Source: Candidatus Abyssobacteria bacterium SURF_17
Lineage (GTDB): Bacteria; Abyssobacteria; SURF-5
Assembly: GCA_003598055.1 (NCBI GenBank)
Contig: QZKI01000071.1
Span: 1-63,620 of the forward strand
Length of the DNA: 63,620 nucleotides
Direction of reading: 5' to 3'
The position numbers were made by a program, and so were the translations under genes. The notes beneath the pieces are model-generated. The model was not told where the DNA came from. It saw only the letters and a program-made list of their open reading frames with translations, and did not search any database. Shown piece by piece: positions 17,682-26,012 of the stretch (positions within the stretch are counted from its first letter, which is position 1; each line of letters opens with the position of its first letter).

Positions 17682-17877
17682 AATGCGGCCCTGAAGAAAG
17701 GCCCCGCTCTACGCGGAACTGTTGTGGGTATTGTGAACGGGGGGATGCATAGGTTGTTAAGAAGGCTGGTTTCGGCAAAAATGTAGTTCACTGCTCTGCG
17801 TACGGCAGAATTCGGCGCATATCTCCTCGAAGAACTAACGAAACCAAAAGATACCGGAAAGTAATGGAGGTAAAACG

Positions 17878-18453
17878 ATGAGAGTAGTCGCATTCAACGG
17901 CAGCCCTCGTAAAGACGGCAACACTGCCACGCTGATTAACATCGTCCTCGACGAGCTGAGAAACGAGGGAATATCTACGGAGCTGGTACACCTCGCCGGC
18001 AAGGAAATCCACGGCTGCATCGCCTGCTACAATTGCTTCGGCAATCAAGACCAGCACTGCAGCGTCCAAACGGATTTCGCCAATGAATGCATCGACAGGA
18101 TGCTCGATGCCGACGGAATCATCTTCGGCTCGCCCACCTATTTCGCCGACGTCACGGCGGAGCTAAAGGCGCTCATCGACAGGAGCGGGCTTGTAGCGAA
18201 AGCCAACGCCGATATGTTCAGGCGTAAGGTGGGCGCGGCCGTGGTGGCGATGCGCCGCGGCGGAGCCGTCCACGCATTTGATACCATCAACCACTTCTTC
18301 ACCATCAGTCAGATGATCATTCCTGGCGCCAACTACTGGAATATGGGGATTGGATTGGAGAAAGGCGACGTTGACAATGATAATGAGGGGAAACTGACCA
18401 TGCAGGTCCTTGGCCAGAACATGGCGTGGGTGCTCAAGAAAATTGCTGCGTGA
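17878..18453 (+). CDS. Iron-sulfur flavoprotein (NADPH-dependent FMN reductase family)
   Basis: The 191-residue protein has a flavodoxin-like FMN site at the N-terminus (FNGSPRKDGNT) and a compact cysteine cluster, Cys47-x2-Cys50-x2-Cys53-x7-Cys61, that matches the 4Fe-4S motif of archaeal-type iron-sulfur flavoproteins. GSPTYFADVTAELKALIDR contacts FMN in this family. Such proteins move single electrons or reduce oxygen species and quinones in anaerobes. GGAGG is placed well before the ATG. An operator shared with the next gene, a TetR regulator, sits at its promoter. This places it in the same regulon as the LarC-like and 593-residue proteins. Confidence 0.88.
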   Translation: MRVVAFNGSPRKDGNTATLINIVLDELRNEGISTELVHLAGKEIHGCIACYNCFGNQDQHCSVQTDFANECIDRMLDADGIIFGSPTYFADVTAELKALIDRSGLVAKANADMFRRKVGAAVVAMRRGGAVHAFDTINHFFTISQMIIPGANYWNMGIGLEKGDVDNDNEGKLTMQVLGQNMAWVLKKIAA

Positions 18454-18513
18454 ACGGCATCGCATGCCGGGACGCGGAAATCGGAAGAAGACGAAATTCT
18501 TGCGAATGGCCAC

Positions 18514-18542
18514 TTGACAGCGGGGAAATGGTATGGTAGCCT
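18514..18542 (+). promoter_or_regulatory. Promoter of the TetR/LarC-like operon
   Basis: TTGACA (18514-18519), 17 bp, then TAGCCT (18537-18542), a weak -10. The operator starts 3 bp downstream, so geometry is the same as at the flavoprotein promoter. Confidence 0.55.
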
Positions 18543-18545
18543 ATT

Positions 18546-18567
18546 AGAGAGTGAACAGTCACTCTCT
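18546..18567. promoter_or_regulatory. Perfect 9-4-9 palindromic operator of the TetR gene at 18.6 kb
   Basis: AGAGAGTGA, four bases, TCACTCTCT: the two arms are exact complements. It lies between the promoter and the TetR ATG and is repeated, less perfectly, at 17660-17681. Binding by the adjacent TetR protein is inferred from position and symmetry. Confidence 0.75.
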
Positions 18568-18615
18568 ATCAACCAGCGATCCGTTCAACAAGAAACGTCA
18601 AAGGCAATTATCCTT

Positions 18616-19305
18616 ATGGCCTCGAAAACTTTTCAGAATATCCCGAAAGACAAACAGGACCGAGTCCTGCGCGCGGCCCAGATCGAATTCGCCAAATTCG
18701 GCTATCACCAGGCGAATGTCAGCGACATCTGCAAGCGCGCAGGCATCAGCAATGGGGCGCTCTACAAGTATTTCAAAAACAAGTCCGACCTGTACCAGGC
18801 AGTCATCCAGCGACAGATCGAAGGAAAAGAAGAATACATGCGAGGCGTCGTGGCCAGCACGGCGACGTGCCTTGAGAAGCTTCGCATGCTCATGGAGAAT
18901 ACCCAGACCGACGTGGACGCCCGCAACGACACGTTTCGCATTCTGCTACAACTGAGCACAGCCGATATGAACTCTTTTGCCAAGAAGGTCACACGACGCA
19001 TCGAATCGTCATCCTTCGACCACATACGCGCTATTCTGACTGATGGGATCGCGCGCGGTGAAGTTCGGGGCGACATGGATGTGGAGATGACTGCTCACTT
19101 CGTCAACAGCTTCTGCTTCTTCCTTTATGCCGCGTTCGTTTCCGAATATCATCGCATCCGCCTCGAGGAGGTTTTTCACATACCATTCGTGGCCGACGAG
19201 GCGATTCAGAGTGCGCTCGTTGACCGCATAATGAGCTGGATAACGGGAATGTTGTCACCGGCCGCCCGTGCATTGCACGGCAGGACTGGACCGGAGGAGA
19301 AATGA
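18616..19305 (+). CDS. TetR/AcrR-family regulator controlling the LarC-like operon
   Basis: A 229-residue TetR protein. The DNA-binding domain covers about residues 10-58, with the turn and recognition helix in VSDICKRAGISNGALYKYFK, followed by a helical effector domain. The ATG at 18616 is chosen because the fold starts here (ASKTFQNIPKDKQDRVLRAA); the frame is open upstream through the operator. The last codon overlaps the next start in ATGA. Two copies of a 22-bp palindrome, one at its own promoter and one at the flavoprotein promoter, suggest that it represses both units. The effector is unknown. Confidence 0.9.
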   Translation: MASKTFQNIPKDKQDRVLRAAQIEFAKFGYHQANVSDICKRAGISNGALYKYFKNKSDLYQAVIQRQIEGKEEYMRGVVASTATCLEKLRMLMENTQTDVDARNDTFRILLQLSTADMNSFAKKVTRRIESSSFDHIRAILTDGIARGEVRGDMDVEMTAHFVNSFCFFLYAAFVSEYHRIRLEEVFHIPFVADEAIQSALVDRIMSWITGMLSPAARALHGRTGPEEK

Positions 19306-19811
19306 AGAAGGATGGAGTGCTCATTCTGGCGCAGGTAGACCATCTTACGGGCGAGGAGCTGGGCTTCGCGATTGACCAGATTATGCGTTGGGGCGCCAAC
19401 AACGTCTATGTCTTTCCCGGAATCACGAAGAAGGGCCGCTCCGGCTGCGTGCTCCTTATCGACATCAACCCGGACAACGAGCCCGAATGGGCACGTCTCT
19501 TGGCCGAGGAATTGTCAATCTATGGTTACCACCGCGTTCTCACTTCCCACTACTGCTCTCAATGTCATGAGCGAATTTGCACGGTTGTAGTTCGAAAGGG
19601 TCGCGCGCGATTGCGGGCACAGATACACGTAAAGACATCAAAAGGCGGCAAGGGATACTGCCGCGTGGAGCATTCAGACCTCGTGCGACTGCGCGAGCAG
19701 GTGAAGGAGAAACTAAAGATTGGCGTTTCCTTGTCACAGTTGCGGGCATCCATCGAATCGTATGGACGGCCGGAAGCAAAGGACATCATTGAAATCGACG
19801 TGGGGGCCTGA
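19302..19811 (+). CDS. Stand-alone LarC C-terminal-like protein
   Basis: The 169-residue product matches the C-terminal half of LarC, the CTP-dependent enzyme that inserts nickel into the pincer cofactor of lactate racemase: VDHLTGEELGFAIDQIMRWGA, then VYVFPGITKKGRSG (LarC: GEElgy...P...MKKgRP). LarC proteins normally also have an N-terminal domain of similar size, which is absent here, and no LarA, LarB or LarE is encoded in the window. A Cys85-x2-Cys88-x4-Cys93 group (YCSQCHERIC) is not a LarC feature and could bind metal. The start overlaps the TetR stop (ATGA), with GGAGGAG upstream. It may serve the downstream 593-residue protein. The metal is unproven. Confidence 0.78.
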   Translation: MKKDGVLILAQVDHLTGEELGFAIDQIMRWGANNVYVFPGITKKGRSGCVLLIDINPDNEPEWARLLAEELSIYGYHRVLTSHYCSQCHERICTVVVRKGRARLRAQIHVKTSKGGKGYCRVEHSDLVRLREQVKEKLKIGVSLSQLRASIESYGRPEAKDIIEIDVGA

Positions 19812-19849
19812 CGAGGTTGGTGGTATGAACAAGTACTGAAAGGATTTAT

Positions 19850-21631
19850 ATGAAAAAAGAAGTGCTCGCTGCGATGACGGCTTCGGTGGCAGATGTTGAC
19901 TTGATGACGTGTGACCGTCTTGAGGCCCTCGCAAAGGGCCATGGTATGCTGACTCTTGCCGTTTTCTCGATAGCAAACGTGATTGCTGATGAATTTCTGC
20001 GGGGAACTCAGCTCAATGTCACTTCACAAAATATGCCGGAGATTCCGCTGGACGATGTGCTAGCCAAATGTATCGCCGCCGCGCGTGCGGCGGGGGCCGA
20101 TGCCGCCAACGCCGCATTGCTCAGCGCAACACTCCTATACCTTGCCGGCTCAAATGTTCAGGCCGGTGTCGCGGCCGGCAATCGCAAGCTGGGCGCCATG
20201 GCGCGCATGATTGCAGGAGCCGACCGCTGCGGAGTCGCAGCGGTTCCCACCCCGAAACTCAACAACAAAATTTCCGGTTTTCCCGCAGTCCTTGCGATTT
20301 ATCGGGCTATGGAAGACAAGAAACTGTGCCCCATCGACGGCCAGTTTGTTCCCAATGGAGTGGCTCGCGGGCCTATTTACGGGCATTCGGCGCTCGGAGA
20401 GGATATCGTATATCCCGCTCTGGCTAGAGAGGGCGCTCGCATAGGAGCAGAAGCTATGATGAATGCTTTTGCGGGGGCGGGAATGCAGCCGAACCGGATC
20501 ATTTCCGCCATCTTTGGGGCTGCGGCAATTCTTGAAATCGTCCATCCTGATGCCCGCGTCTCGCCTGAATATGGGAACTACACCAAGATCAATTCCACGC
20601 AGCTTGCAGGCCAGGGGGCTGTTACTGCCACCAGTCTGCCGGAAACGCTGCACATCAAGGGTATCGACCGCGAAGTTGATACGGCCAAAGTCGTCGGAGA
20701 TTTTGGATTGATATTGAAAGATATCGGTGGCCCAACAGTTATGGCGATGATTACGTTCGATGACATTCTTGGCTGCTTTAAAGAAGGAGGAGGGATCGGC
20801 TGCGGCGGAGGCTCGGGACCGGTCGCCAGCGTCCTCAGCCGCGTAACTACTGACGCCGTTATCTCTCTTCTGGCGCTCATCCAGCATAATGGTGACGAAG
20901 AAAAGGCGGCCACAATCGTTCACGACGTGCGCCGTGAATACTTTATGGACGCGGAAATCGGGGAAGTATCAGGTAACGTTGTGGCTCGAAAAGCTGAACA
21001 ACTCCGGCGCGGACCCGTCACCCGTGCCATTATCCGCGGAACTGAAGGAGTCAAAATCGAAGCCGTCCGTCGCCGCGCCGAAAAAGCCTATGGAATGCTC
21101 TCGGAGGGGACTGATTTGGGCTCCGTTGTCAGAGCGCTCGACGAGGAAAGGCAGAAAACGGTAGAAAAGGGCGCAATGACCTATTTTCAGAAACAGATGG
21201 GGCAAGAAGTTGGCATCAAGTTCACTAAGATCGCCTGTGGGGCACGGCGGCCCGACGATTTGGCGAAAAGACACCTCAGCTTCGACGTTGATGCCGATGT
21301 CGAGATTACTATGGGGGATGAGACGATACGTTTTGAAGGACTGGCGCACAAAGTCATTCCGAAGGCCGTTCAGGAGCAGGATGGAATGGTCTTGCCTTTC
21401 ATTACGTTCGCAGCCGTTCCTTTGAATGAATTGCTCATGGGTTCTAACATCATTCTGAATATTACGGTCCCGGCTGCCGTTGCCGCGGCGATGGGGAAGC
21501 ATGCGCCCCGTGAGGCCGCGCAACTCGCCGAGGCCGGAGGATTCATCTCGACGGCGATTTCGGGAGCGCGAGAGCGGGCTGAAAAAGTGGCCATGCTTGC
21601 CGTGCGTATCGTGAAGCAGGTGGGAGAGTAG
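19850..21631 (+). CDS. Conserved-looking 593-residue protein of unknown function
   Basis: I do not recognise this family. The protein is soluble, rich in alanine and glycine, with no signal peptide or membrane segment. Notable stretches are HSALGEDIVYPALAREGARI (residues about 180-200), GIGCGGGSGPVASVLSR (about 318-334) and ADVEITMGDETIRFEGLAHK (about 484-503). They look like active-site or metal-binding loops rather than low-complexity sequence. Several cysteines and histidines are dispersed. AAAGGA precedes the ATG, 38 bp after the LarC-like gene, so the genes are very likely cotranscribed. One hypothesis is an enzyme that needs a nickel-type cofactor delivered by its neighbour. This rests on gene order only. 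Confidence 0.6.
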   Translation: MKKEVLAAMTASVADVDLMTCDRLEALAKGHGMLTLAVFSIANVIADEFLRGTQLNVTSQNMPEIPLDDVLAKCIAAARAAGADAANAALLSATLLYLAGSNVQAGVAAGNRKLGAMARMIAGADRCGVAAVPTPKLNNKISGFPAVLAIYRAMEDKKLCPIDGQFVPNGVARGPIYGHSALGEDIVYPALAREGARIGAEAMMNAFAGAGMQPNRIISAIFGAAAILEIVHPDARVSPEYGNYTKINSTQLAGQGAVTATSLPETLHIKGIDREVDTAKVVGDFGLILKDIGGPTVMAMITFDDILGCFKEGGGIGCGGGSGPVASVLSRVTTDAVISLLALIQHNGDEEKAATIVHDVRREYFMDAEIGEVSGNVVARKAEQLRRGPVTRAIIRGTEGVKIEAVRRRAEKAYGMLSEGTDLGSVVRALDEERQKTVEKGAMTYFQKQMGQEVGIKFTKIACGARRPDDLAKRHLSFDVDADVEITMGDETIRFEGLAHKVIPKAVQEQDGMVLPFITFAAVPLNELLMGSNIILNITVPAAVAAAMGKHAPREAAQLAEAGGFISTAISGARERAEKVAMLAVRIVKQVGE

Positions 21632-22205
21632 ATTGGCAATGATTACAACAAGGCCGCGCAGACGCAGCCGAAATGTCATTACGAGGAGCACAGGGTTGCA
21701 GATTCAAGCAACGAAGCTATTTCTGCATCATTTGGAGATGGCTTCGCTTCTCCTAAGAAACAAGCAACTGTTTCGTCATTGCGAGGGAGCGACGCGACCG
21801 AAGCAATCTCATTGGCAGAATTGAATATACACACACAGAGATTGCTTCGCTCGGGCCTACGGCCCTTTGCTCGCAATGACGGCTCGGATGTTTCTTTCAC
21901 ACATAACCCCGCCGCAGGTGGGTATCGGATGTTCGCAATGACTCCGTCTTGGAAGTTGCGGCAGGGATTGAAGATTTGGAAGGTGAGCGGTACGGTTTCA
22001 TCGGTGCTGATATGATGTCAAGGCGCTGATAGAATTGAATTTCATGAAAGGTTCTGATACCATTATGCGGAACGCGCCAATGCCTCCCTCTCAGCAAGTC
22101 TATGGAATTACAGATGGAATAATAGCTCGGATGATAGGGAGGCGCTTTATTTTGCATGTTCTGCCGGGATCTTGAGCGGAACCAACTCGTATAGGAGTCA
22201 CAACT
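21632..22205. other. Intergenic region with two repeat copies before the methyl-transfer cluster
   Basis: The first half holds one partial and one complete CATTGCGAG-family element (21675-21880). The second half (21881-22205) has no gene or known riboswitch that I can recognise. In particular I could not assign a cobalamin riboswitch, although corrinoid genes follow. AGGAG at 22193-22197 serves the next gene. Confidence 0.5.
21775..21880. repeat. Inverted-repeat element, CATTGCGAG family, copy 2
   Basis: Bounded by GTCATTGCGAG and CTCGCAATGAC, with internal GAAGCAATCTC and GAGATTGCTTCG arms. A degenerate copy beginning GTCATTACGAG (21675) lies directly upstream, so this is a tandem pair. Confidence 0.82.
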
Positions 22206-23285
22206 ATGTCCACAAGTACAATCGATGTAATCAACTGGGTAGGAAGAAAACGTGCGATGCGGCCGGTTGGGCTGCTCCTCAGGAAAGCGGTGAGCGGAAA
22301 GAGCTTCGCTCAGATGGCCGCGAGCTCGGGCAGGCGCATCGGCGCGCCTATCATGGGCGCCTATCTGTCAACGCTTACCGAAACAACTGTCAAGGAGAAT
22401 CTGCTGGACGGTCACACAATGTTCCGGACTACAGAAAAATACATAACGGAGTTCAAGCCTGATTTCGTGATGTGCACCTTTCCCGACCTGACCGCCGAAG
22501 CCGAGGCATGCGGATGCAAAATCAACATGCCGGATAACGCGCTTCCGTCGGTCACGGTGCACCCGATTCAGTCGCGCGATGATATGAAGAACCTGCGCAT
22601 CCCCGACCCCCACAAGGACGGACGGCTCAAAGTTTTTATCGATGCGACTCGTCTCTTCTCCGAACGTTTCACACTGCCAAAGACCGCAGCGAGTGCCGGC
22701 CCGTTCACGCTTGCGGCTGAGCTCATGGGCGTCGAAGTGATTACCCGCAAAACCGTCAAGGAACCCGTCTTGGTACAGGAAGTCATGGAATATGCGCTTC
22801 AGGTGGTTCAGAGATACAATGAGGAGTTGATAAGAGCGGGCGCGGATGTCATCGGGATTGCCGAACCCACGTGCAGCCTCCTCTCAGCCAAGGCGTTCGA
22901 GAAGTTTGTTCTGCCGTATCTGCAACGATACGTCAAATCATTGCCCATTCCTGCGACACTCCATATCTGCGGCCGTGCCAACCATTTGGTGGAGCTCATG
23001 TGTAAAACGGGTGTCACGGGCATCAGCGTCGATTCGCCCACAGACGTTACCAAGCTCAAGGGCCGAGTACCGACTGACATAATTATCCTCGGGAACCTCG
23101 CCCCCGTAGATATCCTTATGATGAAGAAACCCGATGAGGTGCGTGCAGCGACCATCGAGCTTCTGAGAGCAATGGAAGATGTGCCGAACTTCGGCCTGCT
23201 CAGCGGATGCGACCTACCCGTTGGCACTCCAATGGAAAACATCGAAGCCATGATAAATGCAGTAAGGGAGTATAGGGGAAATTGA
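22206..23285 (+). CDS. MtaA/UroD-family corrinoid methyltransferase (first of two)
   Basis: This 359-residue protein belongs to the uroporphyrinogen decarboxylase superfamily. It has the zinc-ligand pattern of methylcobamide:CoM-type methyltransferases: His-x-Cys in ATLHICGRANHLVEL and a second cysteine in LLSGCDLPVGTPMENI. Typical UroD fold phrases are PKTAASAGPFTLAAEL and GADVIGIAEPTCSLLS. It would move a methyl group to or from a corrinoid protein. AGGAG lies 8 nt before the ATG. It opens a cluster with a RACo-type activator, MtrH-like protein, a second UroD-like protein and a corrinoid protein. Heme synthesis is unlikely given the neighbours and zinc motif. Confidence 0.87.
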   Translation: MSTSTIDVINWVGRKRAMRPVGLLLRKAVSGKSFAQMAASSGRRIGAPIMGAYLSTLTETTVKENLLDGHTMFRTTEKYITEFKPDFVMCTFPDLTAEAEACGCKINMPDNALPSVTVHPIQSRDDMKNLRIPDPHKDGRLKVFIDATRLFSERFTLPKTAASAGPFTLAAELMGVEVITRKTVKEPVLVQEVMEYALQVVQRYNEELIRAGADVIGIAEPTCSLLSAKAFEKFVLPYLQRYVKSLPIPATLHICGRANHLVELMCKTGVTGISVDSPTDVTKLKGRVPTDIIILGNLAPVDILMMKKPDEVRAATIELLRAMEDVPNFGLLSGCDLPVGTPMENIEAMINAVREYRGN

Positions 23286-23390
23286 CATCAGTCTACGTGA
23301 TGAGTTTTCTGTGCAAGCTAATTGGTTGAGAGCCATTGCGGTTATTTCTTGCTTCTCGATTGGGTTCTAATCCGTGCGGGGAATGATTTC

Positions 23391-23423
23391 TCCCCCTTAG
23401 GAAAAGGGGGGTGGGGGGATTTT
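23391..23423. repeat. CCCCCTT-type repeat, left of the DUF559 gene
   Basis: A run of CTCCCCCTTAGG followed by AAAGGGGGGTGGGGGGATT. A related repeat lies just after the DUF559 gene (23786-23820) and another near 52.8 kb. Confidence 0.75.
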
Positions 23424-23432
23424 GGAAAACCC

Positions 23433-23780
23433 ATGCTCAGTTATGCCGGTAAACTGAAGAATCGCTCCCGAGAACTCCGGAAAAATATGACGGATGCAGA
23501 GCGCCTGCTATGGTCAAGAATCAGAGGGAAACAACTGAAGGGATGTCAATTTTATAGGCAGAAGCCCGTCGGCACCTATATTGTTGACTTTTATTGTCCT
23601 AAGGGGAATCTCATCATTGAGATTGATGGCGGGCAACACTATACAAGTACAGGGCAACAAAGGGACAGAGTAAGGGATAATTATCTGAATAACCTTGGCC
23701 TTGCAGTCATGCGATTTTCTGATAGAGAGATTTTTGAGAATCTCGATGGAGTTGTCCAAACAATTTGGGAAAAACTGTGA
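23433..23780 (+). CDS. DUF559-family (Vsr-like) endonuclease-fold protein
   Basis: The 115-residue protein is a typical DUF559 member. NMTDAERLLWSRIRGKQLKG is followed by a PD-(D/E)xK-type core: Asp52 in VDFYCP, Glu63 and Asp65 in IIEIDGGQH. The fold is shared with very-short-patch repair endonucleases, but DNA cleavage by DUF559 proteins is not established. The ATG at 23433 is preferred because the conserved region begins there and GGAAA precedes it; the frame continues upstream into repeat DNA. The gene interrupts the methyl-transfer cluster and is closely bracketed by CCCCCTT repeats. Both facts suggest insertion as a small mobile unit. Confidence 0.85.
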   Translation: MLSYAGKLKNRSRELRKNMTDAERLLWSRIRGKQLKGCQFYRQKPVGTYIVDFYCPKGNLIIEIDGGQHYTSTGQQRDRVRDNYLNNLGLAVMRFSDREIFENLDGVVQTIWEKL

Positions 23781-23785
23781 ATTCA

Positions 23786-23820
23786 AATCCCCCTTAGTCC
23801 CCCTTTTTCAAAGGGGGAAG
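23786..23820. repeat. CCCCCTT-type repeat, right of the DUF559 gene
   Basis: AAATCCCCCTTAG, then TCCCCCTTTTTC and AAAGGGGGAAG: the second half can fold back on the first. It begins six bases after the DUF559 stop codon. Confidence 0.75.
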
Positions 23821-23930
23821 TTATACTCTCTCGGGGAGGCTTCTGCCCTTCCTTTATGGAACAAGGGAAAGGGATGCTTTTCTTATAATTAATCATCAAC
23901 TGAAATTGTGCACGTTCAAAGGAACTTCTG

Positions 23931-25850
23931 TTGAATAGCCGCCTCGTAATCTTCCAGCCGTCAGGCCAGCGCGGGCGTGTCGAGGAAGGCAAGAACCTGC
24001 TCGAGGTTTCCCGCGAGCTTGGCGTCGACATCGAATCCGTCTGCGGCGGGACAAAAACCTGCGGCAAGTGCAAGGTACGTGTTCAGCGAGGATTCTTCGA
24101 GCGACACGGGATACACTCACAGATGGAACATCTCTCGCCTGTGACCGAGGAAGAGAGGGAACTGCTCACCGATGATGAACTTTCGAGCGGGTATCGGCTT
24201 GCATGCGCCGCGCAGGTTCAAGGCGACGTTCTTCTGTATGTACCCGAGGAAACCCGGGGCGGTAAGCAAGTTGTTCGCAAAGAGGTCACGCTGCGAAAAA
24301 TCGACCTCAACCCAGCGGTCAAAACGCATTGCGTTAAGCTCGAGAAGCCAACCCTTGCCGACCCGCTCGGAGATTATGAACGCCTGCTGAAAACGCTTGC
24401 GGCTCAGCACGGTCTCGAAGGACTCACAGCGGGCAGAACCGTCCTTGCCCGTATACCGTCAGCCCTTCGCGAGAAAGGCTGGGAAGTCACTGTCGCAGTC
24501 TGGATGGGTAAGGAGATACTGAGAATCCTGCCTGGCTCTTCCATGAGATGTTACGGCCTCGCCGTTGATATCGGCACGACGACCGTCGCCGGGTATCTCT
24601 GTGACCTTGCCACCGGAGAGGTGGTTGCCGTTCATTCACTCATGAATCCACAAGTGACATACGGCGAAGATGTCATGTCACGCGTCACCTACATCATGAC
24701 GCATGAGGGCGGTCTCGAAGAGCTGCATCGTGAAATAATCGGCGCAATGAACCAAATCGTATCGCAGGCGTGCAAGAGGGCCGAAGTCTCATCCGATGAA
24801 ATCCTCGAACTCGTCGTTGTCGGCAACACCGTGATGCACCACATATTCCTGAACATATCGCCGGTCGGCGTCGGCGTTTCTCCCTTTGTTCCCGCGGTAC
24901 AGCAGCCGGTTGATGTGAAAGCATCGGAACTCGGAATCGCCGTGAATGAGTCAGCCAATGTGCATCTGCTTCCGATAGAGGCAGGCTTCGTCGGGGCAGA
25001 CAATGTTGGCGTGCTCATCGCCGAGGCTCCCTACGAGAAAGACGAGATGCAGCTCATCATCGATATCGGAACCAACGGCGAAATCCTTGTCGGCAATCGC
25101 GATAAACTTCTCTCGGCCTCGTGCGCGACCGGCCCCGCCCTCGAAGGCGCTCACATCAAATTCGGCATGAGGGCTGCGCCCGGCGCAATCGAACGAGTGA
25201 GCATAAAACCGGACACGCTCGACGTCGAATACCGAATCATCGCGGGAGAAGGAGACCAGCTTGCGCGTGGCATCTGCGGCTCCGGCATCATCGACGCCAT
25301 AGCCGAGATGTTTCGCGTCGGAATCGTCGAGAAGAGCGGCAGGCTGAACAAATCCGTCGTAAATCCGAGGCTCGTTCAAGACGGCAAGTCGCGCGAATTC
25401 ATTCTTGCGCCGAAACAGGAGACAGCCATAGGAAAGGACATAACGATAGCAGCGGGCGATGTTCGCGCCGTCCAGCTCGCAAAGGGAGCCATCTACGCGG
25501 GCTCAAAGATACTCATGAACCGGCTTAGAATCGAAAAGGTTGACCGCGTTGTGTTGGCAGGCGCATTCGGGACGTATATTGACCGTACGGGCGCGATGCT
25601 GATGGGCATGTTCCCGGATTGTCCGCTGGAAAACGTGGTGGCGGTGGGTAATGCCGCAGGCGACGGCGCTCGCATGGCCCTGCTCGACATCAACAAGAGG
25701 CGTGAGGCCGATGAGCAGGCACGCCGTGTGGAGTATGTGGAATTGACGCTCGAGAAGGATTTCGAGAGAGAGTTCGTCGAAGCCATGCACTTCCCGCACA
25801 TGACAGACCGGTTTCCAAGTCTTGAGGGATTGCTGCCAAGGAGCACGTGA
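23931..25850 (+). CDS. RACo-type corrinoid activation protein (ASKHA/DUF4445)
   Basis: The 639-residue protein starts with a 2Fe-2S ferredoxin domain (Cys38-x5-Cys44-x2-Cys47 and Cys92). A linker and an ASKHA ATPase-like domain follow: AVDIGTTTVAGYLCDL, then QLIIDIGTNGEILVGN and VVLAGAFGTYIDRTGAM. This is the layout of RamA-like/RACo reductive activators, which use ATP to return Co(II) corrinoid proteins to Co(I). TTG is taken as the start because AAAGGA precedes it and the ferredoxin strand begins at once; no ATG lies close. It reactivates the corrinoid protein encoded at 28.07 kb, by inference from the cluster. Confidence 0.92.
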   Translation: MNSRLVIFQPSGQRGRVEEGKNLLEVSRELGVDIESVCGGTKTCGKCKVRVQRGFFERHGIHSQMEHLSPVTEEERELLTDDELSSGYRLACAAQVQGDVLLYVPEETRGGKQVVRKEVTLRKIDLNPAVKTHCVKLEKPTLADPLGDYERLLKTLAAQHGLEGLTAGRTVLARIPSALREKGWEVTVAVWMGKEILRILPGSSMRCYGLAVDIGTTTVAGYLCDLATGEVVAVHSLMNPQVTYGEDVMSRVTYIMTHEGGLEELHREIIGAMNQIVSQACKRAEVSSDEILELVVVGNTVMHHIFLNISPVGVGVSPFVPAVQQPVDVKASELGIAVNESANVHLLPIEAGFVGADNVGVLIAEAPYEKDEMQLIIDIGTNGEILVGNRDKLLSASCATGPALEGAHIKFGMRAAPGAIERVSIKPDTLDVEYRIIAGEGDQLARGICGSGIIDAIAEMFRVGIVEKSGRLNKSVVNPRLVQDGKSREFILAPKQETAIGKDITIAAGDVRAVQLAKGAIYAGSKILMNRLRIEKVDRVVLAGAFGTYIDRTGAMLMGMFPDCPLENVVAVGNAAGDGARMALLDINKRREADEQARRVEYVELTLEKDFEREFVEAMHFPHMTDRFPSLEGLLPRST

Positions 25851-25861
25851 AACCGGAGGTT

Positions 25862-25980
25862 GGCTCACCGCAAAGAAGCAAAGCGCGCAAAGAATGATTA
25901 ACCACAAAGACGCCAACGCACAGGGAAAAAGGAAAGAAGAGATGTTTTTTGTGACTTCGTGCCTTTGTGGTTCGAGACCT
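25862..25980. repeat. ACCGCAAAG/ACCACAAAG inverted-repeat element
   Basis: ACCGCAAAGAAGCAAAGCGCG is adjacent to AACCACAAAGACGCC, which is mirrored at the right by GTGCCTTTGTGGTT. The sequence resembles the region near 2865-2975. It separates the activator gene from the MtrH-like gene and encodes nothing evident. Confidence 0.6.
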
Positions 25981-26012
25981 CTTTCCCCCGTCAACGCAAT
26001 CTGCGGTCAATT

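Larger units (their letters stand above)
17431..17877. other. Intergenic region with promoter, operator and a GTAGGGGC hairpin
   Basis: The DUF255 gene and the flavoprotein gene diverge from this region. Annotated parts are an imperfect GTAGGGGC hairpin (17573-17597), a sigma-70-like promoter (17627-17656) and a TetR-type operator (17660-17681). A roughly 190-bp leader remains before the flavoprotein ATG; I see no gene or known riboswitch in it. Confidence 0.5.

Noticed and set aside
21881-22205. Possible cobalamin riboswitch before the corrinoid genes
   Set aside because: I could not find the conserved B12-box or the expected paired elements by eye. A covariance search would be needed; I do not claim one.
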